Positions 16,402-26,070 are shown, numbered from the stretch's first letter. The stretch: DNA of 64,000 bases from Alistipes sp. (GCA_022782405.1 JALFNK010000013.1:310001-374000), one strand, 5' to 3'. The notes: a model not told the origin generated them from the sequence alone. Numbers and translations: made by a program.

Positions 16402-19074
16402 ATGCAAAAAGCCTCACTGCTTCTTCTGATGCTGCTCTTCGGCGCCCGCACCGCCTTCGCCGCAGACCTCAAGGGCCGAATCCTCGACCGATCGACGCGC
16501 GAACCGCTGATCGGCGCCACGATCCTCCTCTCGGGCACGACCCGGGGTACGACAACCGACGCCTCGGGGGCCTTCGAAATGGAGCTTCCCGAAGGTACGC
16601 ACACGCTCACCGTCTCCTATATCTCCTACCTCACCCGCCAGGTCGAAGTACGGATTCCGGCAACGGAAGAGCTGCTTACGATCGAGCTTGAGCCCGATAC
16701 GCAGACGCTCCAGTCGGTAACGGTCAAGGGGCGCCGGAACCTCGAATCGGAACGCAGCCTCCAGACCGACCGCATCGCCTCGAACGTGGCGATCGAGAAC
16801 ATGGGAGCCCGAGAAATGTCGCTCAAGGGAATCTCGAACGTCGAGGAGGGTGTCAAGAAAATCACCGGCATCTCGATCGCTTCGGCCGGGCAGCTTATCG
16901 TCCGCGGTCTGGGCGACCGCTACAGCATTACGACCCTCAACGGCCAGCCCATCGCCTCGCCCAACCCCGACAACAAGCTCATCCCGCTCGACATCTTCCC
17001 CTCGTCCGTCGTCCGCAACATCACCGTGAGCAAGGTCTACGAGGTAAGCTCCTATGCCGACTATTCGGGGGCGCACATCGACATCGACACCAAGGAGAAT
17101 ATCGGTGAGGAGTTCTTCACGGCCGACTTCCATGTCGGCGGACGCCTCAACACCCTCGGGCAGACATTCTACCGCATGGACCACCGCTCGCTCTTCACGC
17201 AGCCGGGCGTCGATGCGCGCGCCATGAACGGATCGCTCGCGGAGTTCCGCCAGCGGGTTGTCCAAAAGGATATCTTCGATACGGATTTCTCGGTCCGCAA
17301 ACAGACCGCACTTCCCACGCTCGGAGGCAACCTGGCCTGGAGCCGCAACCTGCGCGTCGGCAACCAGACGTTGAGCCTGCTGGCCTCGGGCGGCATGAGC
17401 AATGACCTGCAGACGATGCGCAACGCCGAATTCCGGCTGCTCGAAGCCACGGGCACCGTAACGGACGATTACTCCTACGACAGTTATGCAAGTGAACTGA
17501 AAATTGCGGCTCTGGCGAGCCTGGGCATCACCCTGCGCGAGGCCGACCGCATCAGTTACACTTTTTTCTACGCACGCAACGCCATCGATACCTACATGCG
17601 TCGCGAGGGCTATGACCAGGAGGATCACCACCTGATCGGCAGCAACGACGTGCTGCATGTCTACAAGCTGATGACCCACCAGATCAACGGTACGCACGTC
17701 TTCGGTCCGCAGTGGAAGCTGCGCTGGAGCGGCTCCTACTCGGGCACCTCGTCCGATGAACCCGACCGCCGACAGGTAATGTTCCGCAAAATGGACGACG
17801 GATCGCTCACGCTGTTCAAACTCAACCGTCAGGAGACGATGCGCTATTTCGGTGTGCTGGACGAGCGGGAGTGGAACGCCCATGCCGCGACGGACTTCCG
17901 GTTCGGACGCGAACACCTGCTCACGATCGGCCTCTCCTACAAGGACAAGAGTCGCGACTACGCGGGCACCCGCTTCTACTACGACCTGACGGCCCTTACG
18001 CCGCAGATCGACGACATCTACGACACGGACGGCTACCTCAACTTCGAAAACGTCGCCAACGGACAGATCGTCATCGACCGTCAGAACCAGCCCAAGGACC
18101 GCTATGACGCCGGCAACCGCATTCTCGCCGGATACGTCTCGATAGACCTCCACCCCACCGACGCGCTGCTCATCAATGCCGGCCTGCGCTACGAACAGTC
18201 CGAACAGTGGGTGGACTATTCCAACGACCAGAGCCTCCGCGAACGGCGCACAATCGACAAGGGCGACCTCTTCCCGGCGCTGAACATCCGCTACACGCTC
18301 CGCGAAGGACAGCAGCTGCGTCTGGCCGCTTCCCGCACCATCACGCGCCCCTCGTTCATCGAAATGGCCCCGTTCCTCTACCAGGAGTCCTACGGCTCGC
18401 TGCAGCTGCGCGGTAACGAGGAGCTGCTCAACAGCTACAACTACAACCTCGACCTGCGCTACGAACTGCTCAACCGCCGGGGCGACCTCTTCTCCGTAAC
18501 GGCCTACTACAAATTCCTCGACGAACCGATCGAACGGGTACAGATGCTCTCGGGCGGCGCCGCCGTGCACACCTTCCGCAATGCCGACAACGGCATGGCC
18601 GCCGGCGTGGAGATCGAGTTCCGCAAAGCCCTCACCGAGGAGCTGCGCCTCGGAGTGAACGGCTCCTACATGTACACGAACGTCAAGCTGCCCGACGGCG
18701 GCGCCTACACCAACAAGGAGCGGGCCCTGCAGGGCGCGTCGCCCTACCTGGCCAATGCCGACATCACCTGGTCGCCGCGCCTGGGCGGAGAGCGGCAGCT
18801 CAATCTGGCGCTGCTCTACAACCTCCAGGGACCGCGCATCCACGCCGTAGGTATCTCGGGACTGGGCGATGTGAAACAGCTCCCCGTACACACGCTCAAC
18901 TTCACGGCCGCCTACCGTTTCAGCCGCCGCGCCGAGATCAAGGCACAGTTCACCGACCTGCTGAACCGGGCGATCGTCTTCGAGCAGGAGGTGCCGCAAA
19001 AGAACCGCACCGTCGAGGTCGAACGCTACCGCACGGGCATCGGGTTCGAGATCGGCATGAACCTCAAATTCTGA
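16402..19074 (+). CDS. TonB-dependent outer-membrane receptor
   Basis: 890-residue outer-membrane transporter. Signal peptide to about residue 21 (TAFAA), then a carboxypeptidase-regulatory-like domain (about 23-105; GRILDRSTREPLIGATI), a plug domain (about 115-230; LIVRGLGDRYSITTLNGQPI and LDIFPSSVVRNI) and a 22-strand-type barrel ending in an aromatic residue (LKF). Unlike a SusC it has no SusD partner; the next gene, 37 bases downstream, encodes a beta-helix lipoprotein. The RGLGDRY plug signature belongs to a receptor subgroup whose ligand I cannot assign. ATG at 16402 starts the signal peptide; a GTG at 16381 is possible. Confidence 0.92.
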   Translation: MQKASLLLLMLLFGARTAFAADLKGRILDRSTREPLIGATILLSGTTRGTTTDASGAFEMELPEGTHTLTVSYISYLTRQVEVRIPATEELLTIELEPDTQTLQSVTVKGRRNLESERSLQTDRIASNVAIENMGAREMSLKGISNVEEGVKKITGISIASAGQLIVRGLGDRYSITTLNGQPIASPNPDNKLIPLDIFPSSVVRNITVSKVYEVSSYADYSGAHIDIDTKENIGEEFFTADFHVGGRLNTLGQTFYRMDHRSLFTQPGVDARAMNGSLAEFRQRVVQKDIFDTDFSVRKQTALPTLGGNLAWSRNLRVGNQTLSLLASGGMSNDLQTMRNAEFRLLEATGTVTDDYSYDSYASELKIAALASLGITLREADRISYTFFYARNAIDTYMRREGYDQEDHHLIGSNDVLHVYKLMTHQINGTHVFGPQWKLRWSGSYSGTSSDEPDRRQVMFRKMDDGSLTLFKLNRQETMRYFGVLDEREWNAHAATDFRFGREHLLTIGLSYKDKSRDYAGTRFYYDLTALTPQIDDIYDTDGYLNFENVANGQIVIDRQNQPKDRYDAGNRILAGYVSIDLHPTDALLINAGLRYEQSEQWVDYSNDQSLRERRTIDKGDLFPALNIRYTLREGQQLRLAASRTITRPSFIEMAPFLYQESYGSLQLRGNEELLNSYNYNLDLRYELLNRRGDLFSVTAYYKFLDEPIERVQMLSGGAAVHTFRNADNGMAAGVEIEFRKALTEELRLGVNGSYMYTNVKLPDGGAYTNKERALQGASPYLANADITWSPRLGGERQLNLALLYNLQGPRIHAVGISGLGDVKQLPVHTLNFTAAYRFSRRAEIKAQFTDLLNRAIVFEQEVPQKNRTVEVERYRTGIGFEIGMNLKF

Positions 19075-19111
19075 CACACGCACACATTCAATCACTCAAT
19101 TTTCACGCTAC

Positions 19112-20332
19112 ATGAAAACGTATTGGAAACTTCTGGCAGTCCTGACTGCCGCCGGAGCACTCTTCTGCACGGCCTGCAACAACGACGACGAAAACGGAGG
19201 TGCCCCTTCCCTCGAAGGCGAGATCGCCTCGGGAACGACCCTCGAAGGCAACATCACGAAAGACGCCTACCTGCTCCAGAACGGAACCTATCGGTTGAGC
19301 GGCGGCGTACACGTCAAGGCAGGCGCCACGCTCCACATTGCACCTGGTGTGAATATCGTAGCAGTCGATGACGACAAGGTGGACTATATCCTCATCGAGC
19401 AGGGTGCCCGAATCGACGCACAGGGTACGGCCGCCTCGCCGATCGTCATGACCAGCGAAAAGAAATCGGCCGGAGCCTGGGGAGGCCTGCACATCTGCGG
19501 CTATGCCCACACCAACGCCGGCACGGGCGTTCTCTCGGAGATCGGCAACGCCCCCTACGGCGGCAGCAACGATGCCGACAACTCGGGCACGCTGCGTTAC
19601 GTCCGGCTCGAATATACGGGTTACGCCTTCGACGAGGAGCACGAAGCCAACGGCATCTCATTCTACGGCGTAGGCAACGGCACGACGGTCGAGTACCTGC
19701 AGGCCTACAAGGGTTCGGACGACGGTTTCGAGTTCTTCGGCGGCTCGGTCAATATCAAGCACATGGTCGTAACGAGCTGCTCGGACGACTCCTACGACTG
19801 GACCGAGGGATGGAACGGCCGCGGACAGTTCCTCGTAGCCTGGCAGGATGCCGGCGCAGGTTATGACTGCGACTGCCTGATGGAGTGCGACAACAACGGC
19901 AACAACTTCGCCGCCACGCCCGTCGCCCATCCGGTACTGACGAACCTGACGCTCGTCGGCAACGGCTCCGACTCGCAGGGTGTACGTCTGCGCGCCGGCA
20001 CGCAGGTCGAGATTTCGAATGCCATCGTAACGGGCAAGACGAAATGCATCACCGTGGAGACCTCGGAGACGGAGACTGCTCTGAAAGAAGGTGTCTCCAA
20101 ACTCGAATACGTCTCGATGAGCTCGGAGCTCAACTCGAAGGAGGGTATCTACACGAATGCCATGTTCCTCGATGGCAGCTACAACAGCACCGACTACACG
20201 AATACGCTCACGGGCAACTACATCGGCACGATCGACGGCGGCAAGACGCTCTCCGACAGCTTCTTCACCGCAGCACCCTATCGGGGCGCCGTACCTGCGG
20301 ACGATGACTGGACCCGCGGCTGGACGCTTTGA
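19112..20332 (+). CDS. Beta-helix-like lipoprotein paired with the TonB receptor
   Basis: 406 residues. Lipoprotein signal with lipobox FCTAC (Cys near residue 23), followed by an acidic NNDDENGG linker typical of surface-exposed Bacteroidota lipoproteins. The rest is beta-rich with features of a right-handed parallel beta-helix: GGVHVKAGATLHIAPGVNI near 70, repeated N/G-rich turns and YVRLEYTGYAFDEEHE near 160. No catalytic motif is evident. Co-directional and 37 bases after the receptor gene, so probably its surface partner for ligand capture. Confidence 0.8.
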   Translation: MKTYWKLLAVLTAAGALFCTACNNDDENGGAPSLEGEIASGTTLEGNITKDAYLLQNGTYRLSGGVHVKAGATLHIAPGVNIVAVDDDKVDYILIEQGARIDAQGTAASPIVMTSEKKSAGAWGGLHICGYAHTNAGTGVLSEIGNAPYGGSNDADNSGTLRYVRLEYTGYAFDEEHEANGISFYGVGNGTTVEYLQAYKGSDDGFEFFGGSVNIKHMVVTSCSDDSYDWTEGWNGRGQFLVAWQDAGAGYDCDCLMECDNNGNNFAATPVAHPVLTNLTLVGNGSDSQGVRLRAGTQVEISNAIVTGKTKCITVETSETETALKEGVSKLEYVSMSSELNSKEGIYTNAMFLDGSYNSTDYTNTLTGNYIGTIDGGKTLSDSFFTAAPYRGAVPADDDWTRGWTL

Positions 20333-20358
20333 CGGCGGCTGTGGAAATAGACCGATCC

Positions 20359-20391
20359 AACGGCCTGCACATCCGATGTGCGGGCCGTTTT
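20359..20391 (+). terminator. Terminator after the receptor/lipoprotein pair
   Basis: AACGGCCTGCACATC pairs with GATGTGCGGGCCGTT with one mismatch and a one-base loop, followed by TTTT-like sequence. It lies between convergent genes. Confidence 0.75.
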
Positions 20392-20393
20392 CG

Positions 20394-21128
20394 TCAGACA
20401 AGGATGGCGATCTGCCGCCAGATGGTTGCCAGGAAGAAGATCCCGAGCGCCGCGCACATCACCGCAAGCAGCAGCCGCATCACGCGCCGGTCGGGTTTCG
20501 TGTCGCTGCGGAAATTCAGGTCGATATACTCCTTGAAGAAAAGATAGAGGGCCGGGACCAGCGCCCCGGCCAGCAGCAGGTCTTCGGGAATGCCAAAGAA
20601 ATAGACCTTCGAAAGGCCGATCAATGACCAGTGGCACAGGAACAGGATGACGAAAAGATTGACCCGCTTCGAGAAGGCGAGCAGCAGGCCGATCGTATAG
20701 AGTGCCACCGAGCAAGGCATCACGGGTGAGGTCATCATCGGAAAATGCAGTCCCCGAAGTACCGAAAAAAGCGGATAGACGAAAGGCATGAGACAAAGGA
20801 TGACGGCAAACAGGTCGTGCCGCCGCGTCCGCTCGAAGGTCGTATAGCCCACCACATCGTCGTAGACCCACACGGCGGCCATCACGCCCCAGAAGAGGGC
20901 CATCACCTCATTATAGGGACGGGCGTCGCATGCCACGAGATAGTATCCCACAGCGATCCATCCGTTGAGCAGCGCCAGATAGTACTTCATCGCGCGCTTC
21001 ACACCGGGCGTAGGACGCCGATAGAGCCGCCAGGTCAGAAAAAACCCCGCAAGGACCAGCACCGCCTGCACGGGCCAGGTCATCCGGTTGTAGTCGGCAA
21101 TCGTCTGCCAGAAAACCGTGTTCGTCAT
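20394..21128 (-). CDS. DUF6064-like multi-pass membrane protein
   Basis: 244 residues with about seven hydrophobic helices; the start (FWQTIADYNRMTWPVQAVLVLAG) resembles the DUF6064 family, for which no function is known. Conserved-looking polar positions lie in the loops (GYYLVACDARPYNEV, FFGIPEDLL). The ATG overlaps the stop of the upstream ThrE-domain gene by 4 bases (ATGA), so it is translated with the exporter genes and may be an accessory subunit. Confidence 0.75.
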   Translation of the reverse strand: MTNTVFWQTIADYNRMTWPVQAVLVLAGFFLTWRLYRRPTPGVKRAMKYYLALLNGWIAVGYYLVACDARPYNEVMALFWGVMAAVWVYDDVVGYTTFERTRRHDLFAVILCLMPFVYPLFSVLRGLHFPMMTSPVMPCSVALYTIGLLLAFSKRVNLFVILFLCHWSLIGLSKVYFFGIPEDLLLAGALVPALYLFFKEYIDLNFRSDTKPDRRVMRLLLAVMCAALGIFFLATIWRQIAILV

Positions 21129-21625
21129 TGCCGAAGGTATTTTTTATCGCGCGTGAGCGAATGTGCCCGCTTGTTGAACAGGAAGATCGGCGCCGCGGCT
21201 CCCGCCGCCAGCATGAAGATCACGCTGAAGGTGATGAATCCGTTGCGGACGATCGCCTGCAGGTACTCCGCGCCGAGCGCCGGATCGTCGAGCGTCTTCA
21301 TGAACATGATCATCGAGAAGACCGTCCTGTAGGCATACATGCCCGGGATCATCGGCAGCAGCGCCGGGATGAAGAGCACGGTCATCGGACAGCGGATGCG
21401 GCCTCCGAGCAGCAGACTGCCCACACCGATCGTAACCGACGCGCACAACGAGGCCGAGGCGATGTCCATACCCCAGTGCATGAGCACGAAACGCAGCGCA
21501 TGGCCGATGGCTGCCAGCAGCGCGATACTCGGGAAGGCCCGCATCGGAGGATCGGAGATGGCTCCGAAGCCGATGGCGGCCACGGCGGCGAAGAAGCCGT
21601 CGGAAAGGATCTCGAGCCACATCAT
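21125..21625 (-). CDS. ThrE-type threonine/serine exporter, C-terminal half (DUF3815)
   Basis: 166 residues with five predicted transmembrane helices, corresponding to the second membrane domain of ThrE (DUF3815). GALISDPP-like AAIGFGAISDPP near 17 and IPALLPMIPGMYAYRTVF near 83 are the domain signatures. In Corynebacterium ThrE both halves are one protein; here they are separate genes overlapping by 4 bases (ATGA at 21622-21625), which fixes the start at 21625. Confidence 0.88.
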   Translation of the reverse strand: MMWLEILSDGFFAAVAAIGFGAISDPPMRAFPSIALLAAIGHALRFVLMHWGMDIASASLCASVTIGVGSLLLGGRIRCPMTVLFIPALLPMIPGMYAYRTVFSMIMFMKTLDDPALGAEYLQAIVRNGFITFSVIFMLAAGAAAPIFLFNKRAHSLTRDKKYLRQ

Positions 21626-22389
21626 AGAAGTCCGGATTTTACGATCATCAGTGTCGCCGACAGCCCGATGGCGATGCAGACGATCAGCATCAGCGCCGAC
21701 GTGAGGCGCGCAATGCCGTTGAGCACATGCCCCTCGACGATGTCGATCACGCCGTTGATGAGCGGCACGCCCGGGATCAGGAAGAGCACGCTCGTGGCGA
21801 TGGCGATGTCGGAGGTCGTGTCGAAGGTCAGCGCCACGGAGGCGTACATCGATGCGACGAAGGAGGAGGCGATGAATACGACGTAATGGTTGAAACCCCT
21901 GCTCTGCATTCCCTGCTTGAGGAAGAAACCGAGCAGCGTCGCGGTGAAGACGATGCTCATGGCAAACCAATCTCCGCCGAACAGGCGGCAGAAGGAGGCG
22001 TTGGCCAACCCCACGACGATGAGCGTGAAGATGGGGTCGATGCGCGGGCGGGCGATAATCTCCCGGTAGCGGGCCACGATTTCATCGAGGGACAGATGTC
22101 GGTCATAGGCCTCCCAGCTCAAGGCGCTCAATTCGGCGTTGAGTTCGAAGCTGATCGGAAGAGGCGGAATATCGACCACCTCGCTACAGACCTCGCCGCT
22201 CTCGTCATCGAAGACCGAGAAGTTCACGACCCGCTGGAAGGCTGAGACGATCACCCGCACTCCGAGAGCCTCGCCCAGACGCTTCGTGTTGCGCACCACG
22301 CGCGAGGTATGAACACCCGAGCCCATGAGGCGGGTGGCGTATTCGGCGACAAACTGCGCGATCGCCTTCAATTCGGCCTGCGTCTTCAT
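21622..22389 (-). CDS. ThrE-type threonine/serine exporter, N-terminal half (DUF1212)
   Basis: 255 residues: a soluble N-terminal domain (about 1-115; VAEYATRLMGSGVHTSRVVRN is the DUF1212 signature) and five transmembrane helices. The full transporter would need the DUF3815 protein encoded directly downstream. Known ThrE proteins export threonine and serine; the substrate here is by homology only. Start set at ATG 22389 (MKTQAELKAIAQ); a longer frame begins at 22422, but its start falls at the promoter box. Confidence 0.88.
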   Translation of the reverse strand: MKTQAELKAIAQFVAEYATRLMGSGVHTSRVVRNTKRLGEALGVRVIVSAFQRVVNFSVFDDESGEVCSEVVDIPPLPISFELNAELSALSWEAYDRHLSLDEIVARYREIIARPRIDPIFTLIVVGLANASFCRLFGGDWFAMSIVFTATLLGFFLKQGMQSRGFNHYVVFIASSFVASMYASVALTFDTTSDIAIATSVLFLIPGVPLINGVIDIVEGHVLNGIARLTSALMLIVCIAIGLSATLMIVKSGLL

Positions 22390-22410
22390 ATCGGGATACT
22401 GATTCGGCGG

Positions 22411-22418
22411 CAAAAATA
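22411..22418 (-). promoter_or_regulatory. -7 promoter element for the split ThrE operon
   Basis: Minus-strand TATTTTTG matches TAnnTTTG, 21 bases before the ATG at 22389. The divergent HD gene has a weaker box (TATATTCG) around 22431-22438 on the plus strand. Confidence 0.5.
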
Positions 22419-22442
22419 GCAAAAAATTGATATATTCGCAGC

Positions 22443-23084
22443 ATGAATATGAAAGAGATAGACCCTGCGCTCCTCGCCCACATCGAGACGCAGATACTTC
22501 CCCGCTACCGCAGTTTCGACCGGGCCCACTCCACGGACCACGTCAGCCAGGTCATCGAGCGGAGCCTCGCGCTCGCCGCACCCTACGGGCTCTCCCCGGC
22601 AATGGTCTACACGATCGCCGCCTACCATGATACGGGACTTGCCGAAGGCCGCGAGGAGCACCACCTCGCCGGCGGCCGTATCCTCGCCGCGGATCCCGCC
22701 CTGCGCCGCTGGTTTTCCGAGGAGCAGATCGCCACGATGCGCGAAGCCGTCGAGGACCACCGTGCCTCGTCGGACCACGAACCCCGCTCGATCTACGGAC
22801 GCATCGTCGCCGAGGCGGATCGTTGCATCGACCCCACGACGATCATCCGCCGCACGGTGCAGTACGGCCTGGCCCATTACCCTGCGCTCACGCGCGAAGA
22901 GCATTATGCCCGCTGTCTCGACCATCTGCGACGCAAGTACGGCGAGGGCGGCTATCTGAAGCTCTGGATTCCGGAGTCGGACAACGCCCGGCGTCTGGAG
23001 GAGCTGCGGGCAGCGATCCGCGACACGGCGACGCTGCGGCGGCTTTTCGACCCCCTTTTCGACGAGGAACAACGCCGGGACTGA
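22443..23084 (+). CDS. HD-domain phosphohydrolase-like protein
   Basis: 213 residues with the HD metal-binding pattern: HSTDHVSQV near residue 28, AAYHDTG near 60 and VEDHRAS near 101, then a downstream EADRCID. HD proteins of this size hydrolyse nucleotides or cyclic nucleotides, but the substrate cannot be read here. M3 is an alternative start. It is divergent from the thrE-like operon and ends at a strong terminator. Confidence 0.85.
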   Translation: MNMKEIDPALLAHIETQILPRYRSFDRAHSTDHVSQVIERSLALAAPYGLSPAMVYTIAAYHDTGLAEGREEHHLAGGRILAADPALRRWFSEEQIATMREAVEDHRASSDHEPRSIYGRIVAEADRCIDPTTIIRRTVQYGLAHYPALTREEHYARCLDHLRRKYGEGGYLKLWIPESDNARRLEELRAAIRDTATLRRLFDPLFDEEQRRD

Positions 23085-23097
23085 CGTCCTGTTCCGC

Positions 23098-23149
23098 AGA
23101 AGCCCCGCACGGCAGGTTCGACAGCTTGCCGTGCGGGGCTTCTCTTTTC
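23098..23149 (+). terminator. Intrinsic terminator after the HD gene
   Basis: Seventeen-bp perfect stem AGAAGCCCCGCACGGCA / TGCCGTGCGGGGCTTCT followed by CTTTT. Confidence 0.9.
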
Positions 23150-23162
23150 ATTCGGTTCGGAA

Positions 23163-26021
23163 TCACTCCTTCGGCGCCTCATCCGCGTCGGTGCGCGGCG
23201 TCGTGCAGGCATCGACCAGATAGACGATCGAGACATATGGGATGCCCGAATGGGTCGTAAGGCCGATCTCGCAGGTCCGGCTGTTCGAGTAGCCGATCCG
23301 CGCCCCGGAGCGTTCGATCGCAGGCCGCAGCTTGCGCAACGCATAGGCATTCACCTCAGGATGGGTAAAGCCCCGGTCGCCGGCAAATCCGCAGCACCCC
23401 ACCTCCTCGGGGATCACCACCTCGCGGGCGCAGAGCCGCGCCAGCGCCACAATCGTATCGGAGAGTCCCATGCGCCGCATCGAGCAGGTGATGTGCAGGG
23501 CCACGGGACCCTCCTGCGGATGGAACTCGAGCCGGTCGCGCAGGAAGGTCCAGATGAACTCCGCGGGTTCGTAGAGTTTCATGCGGCGGATCTTCTCCCG
23601 CATGCGGTGCAGACAGGGGCTTTGGTCGCACAACACCGGATAGCGGCCCCCGCAGCTCGCCTTCCACAGGGCCTCCTCCAGTTCGGCCGTCTTGCGGTCG
23701 GCGATGTCGGCTATACCCTTGCTCTCCCAGATCGTACCGCAGCAGAGATGCTCCATTCCCTCGGGAAAGATCACCTCCCAGCCCGCCTTGCGGAGCAGGG
23801 AGACCATCTTTTCGGCCAACGGTTCACGGACCGGCGTTTCGCGCGCGAGGCCCATCGTCTGGTTGATGCAGCTCGGGAAGTAGACCACACGGTCGGGTTC
23901 GCGTTTCGGAGATTCGGCCGCAGCCGGCTTTCTCAATGCCGCCGGAATCCGGTAGGCACGGGGCATGGCGGGTTGCCAGAGCGGAAGTCCCGCACGGTGC
24001 AGGCCGCGGGCGAGGCCCGACATGGCCCGCACGCCGAGCATGCGCCGCGCCGTATCGGCCAGCGTCAGCACCGGCCGCAGCGAGGCCTTGACCCCTTCGA
24101 AATGACGGGCGGCAAACTCCCCGGCGGCATGTCCCGCACTTCCCGGGCGGAGCGATGCGGCCCGCACGGCGTGCGTCAGCTCCCCGGTATTGATGCCCAG
24201 CGGGCAGGAGAGCGAGCAGAGCCCGTCGCCGGCACAGGTGGCCTCCCCGGCATAGCGGTACTGGCGGCGCAATGCCCGCAGCCGTTCGGGATCCTCACCG
24301 CTGCGCTCCAGGCGGGCGATCTCGCGCCTTGCCACAATGCGCTGCCGCGAGGAGAGCGTCAGTCCGTACGAAAGGCAGTTCACCTCGCAGAATCCGCATT
24401 CGATGCAGCGGTCGATGAGCGGATCGGTCAGCGGCAGGGGCTTGAAGTGCGAGAGATGACACTGTGGATCGTCGTTGAAGATCACTCCGGGATTGAGCAG
24501 TCCCTCGGGATCGAACAGCCGCTTGAGTTCGCACATCGCGTCGAAGGCTTCGTCGCCCCACTCGCGCCGCACGAAGGGAGCCATGTTGCGGCCCGTGCCG
24601 TGCTCGGCCTTGAGCGAGCCGCCGTACTTGTCCACGACGAGCGCCACGACATCCTCCATGAGTGCGGCATAGCGGCGCGTCTCCTCCTCCGAAGAGAACG
24701 ACTGGTTGATGATGAAGTGATAGTTTCCTTCGAGGGCATGCCCGTAGATGCAGGCATCGTCGTAGCCGTGGCGGGCGATGAGAGCCTGCAGGTCGGCCGT
24801 CGCCTCCGGCAAGTCGTCGATATGGAAGGCGACATCCTCGATCAGGCAGGTCGTGCCCGGACGGCGCATGCTGCCCACCGAGGGGAAGATGCCCGCGCGG
24901 ATCGCCCAGAACTTCGCATACTCCTCCGCCCGGTCGGTGAAGTGCACCGGCGTAAAGGTATCGAAGCCGCGCAGCAGCTCCTCGATGCGCGCGATACGCG
25001 CCGCGAGCTCTTCGGCATTCGAAGCCTTCGTCTCGGTGAGCACGGCCGTAAGGCCCGTGCCCGTGGGATCGTTCACCGCCTCGAGCGACTTGCGGTCGAG
25101 CATCTCGGCGCTGAAGACGATCCGCTCGCCGGTCTGCTCCTCGAGGCGCTTCATCGCCACGACGGCCCGGCACGCCTCGCGCATGTCGCGGAAGTAAACC
25201 ATCGCGCTGGCCTTGCACGGATAGTCGTACTCCGTGCGCATGACCACCTGCGCGAGGAAGGCCAGCGTACCCTCCGACCCCACCATCAGATGGGCGATCA
25301 TCTCGAACGGATCGTCGAAGCGCAGCAGCGGCAGCAGGTTCAGTCCCGTAACGTTCTTGATCGAATATTTGTAGCGGATACGCTCCGCGAGGGCCTCATT
25401 GCCGCGCACGCGGTCGCGCAGCGCCTCAAGGCCCCGCAGCAGGTCTCCATGTGTTTCGGCAAAGGCCCGGCGGCTCTCCGCCGAAGCCGTGTCGAGCAGC
25501 GTGCCGTCGGCCAGCACGATCCGTACCGAGAGCAGCATGCGGTCGCTGTTGGCGTGCGTGCCGCAGTTCATGCCCGAGGCGTTGTTCATCACGATGCCGC
25601 CGACCATGGCGCTGGCCACCGAAGCCGGATCGGGCGAAAAACGCCTCCCGTAGGGCTTCAGGATCGCATTGACCCGGGCACCGACGATCCCCGGCTGGAG
25701 GCGGATGGACTCACCGCCGTCGAGCACCTCATAATGCTCCCAGTGCTTGCCCGCGACGATGAGGATCGAGTCGCTGACGGTCTGTCCCGAGAGGCTGGTG
25801 CCGGCGGCCCGGAACGTTACGGGCAGATGCAGCCCTCCGGCCAGGCGCAGCAGGCGCGAGATCTCCCGCTCATCGACGCTACGGACGACCACCTGCGGTA
25901 TGAGACGGTAAAAACCGGCATCGGTGCCCCATGCCAGGCGGCGCAGGGCATCGGTATAGATCCGGTCGCGAGGAATGAAGCGGCTCGCGATCCGCACAAA
26001 CTTTCGGTATTGTTCTGTCAT
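23163..26021 (-). CDS. FAD-linked D-2-hydroxyacid dehydrogenase with Fe-S and CCG domains
   Basis: 952-residue fusion of the flavin and iron-sulfur subunits of glycolate/D-lactate-type dehydrogenases, similar in layout to E. coli YdiJ. Order: PCMH FAD-binding domain (about 45-275; TFRAAGTSLSGQ and NNASGMNCGTH), FAD-oxidase C domain (to about 515; KAEHGTGRNMAPFV), two 4Fe-4S motifs (CIECGFCEVNC near 535 and CAGDGLCSLSC near 598), then two cysteine-rich CCG domains (CCGTIWES near 758 and EVGCCGFAGDRG near 875). It probably passes electrons from a D-2-hydroxyacid to the quinone pool at the membrane. The exact substrate (lactate, glycolate, 2-hydroxyglutarate) is not resolved. Confidence 0.92.
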   Translation of the reverse strand: MTEQYRKFVRIASRFIPRDRIYTDALRRLAWGTDAGFYRLIPQVVVRSVDEREISRLLRLAGGLHLPVTFRAAGTSLSGQTVSDSILIVAGKHWEHYEVLDGGESIRLQPGIVGARVNAILKPYGRRFSPDPASVASAMVGGIVMNNASGMNCGTHANSDRMLLSVRIVLADGTLLDTASAESRRAFAETHGDLLRGLEALRDRVRGNEALAERIRYKYSIKNVTGLNLLPLLRFDDPFEMIAHLMVGSEGTLAFLAQVVMRTEYDYPCKASAMVYFRDMREACRAVVAMKRLEEQTGERIVFSAEMLDRKSLEAVNDPTGTGLTAVLTETKASNAEELAARIARIEELLRGFDTFTPVHFTDRAEEYAKFWAIRAGIFPSVGSMRRPGTTCLIEDVAFHIDDLPEATADLQALIARHGYDDACIYGHALEGNYHFIINQSFSSEEETRRYAALMEDVVALVVDKYGGSLKAEHGTGRNMAPFVRREWGDEAFDAMCELKRLFDPEGLLNPGVIFNDDPQCHLSHFKPLPLTDPLIDRCIECGFCEVNCLSYGLTLSSRQRIVARREIARLERSGEDPERLRALRRQYRYAGEATCAGDGLCSLSCPLGINTGELTHAVRAASLRPGSAGHAAGEFAARHFEGVKASLRPVLTLADTARRMLGVRAMSGLARGLHRAGLPLWQPAMPRAYRIPAALRKPAAAESPKREPDRVVYFPSCINQTMGLARETPVREPLAEKMVSLLRKAGWEVIFPEGMEHLCCGTIWESKGIADIADRKTAELEEALWKASCGGRYPVLCDQSPCLHRMREKIRRMKLYEPAEFIWTFLRDRLEFHPQEGPVALHITCSMRRMGLSDTIVALARLCAREVVIPEEVGCCGFAGDRGFTHPEVNAYALRKLRPAIERSGARIGYSNSRTCEIGLTTHSGIPYVSIVYLVDACTTPRTDADEAPKE

Positions 26022-26036
26022 ATCCCCCTATACTTC

Positions 26037-26070
26037 GAATCAGGGGAGACCCGAAGGTTTCCCCTGATTC
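26037..26070 (-). other. Hairpin between the DHOD-like gene and the FAD dehydrogenase gene
   Basis: Perfect 11-bp inverted repeat GAATCAGGGGA / TCCCCTGATTC around a 12-base loop in the 100-base gap. There is no T-run on the minus strand, so it may be a partial attenuator or a 3' stabiliser within the operon rather than a full terminator. Confidence 0.5.

Noticed and set aside
16414..19095. An 893-codon open frame on the minus strand
   Set aside because: Shadow of the TonB-dependent receptor; no signal peptide or motif.
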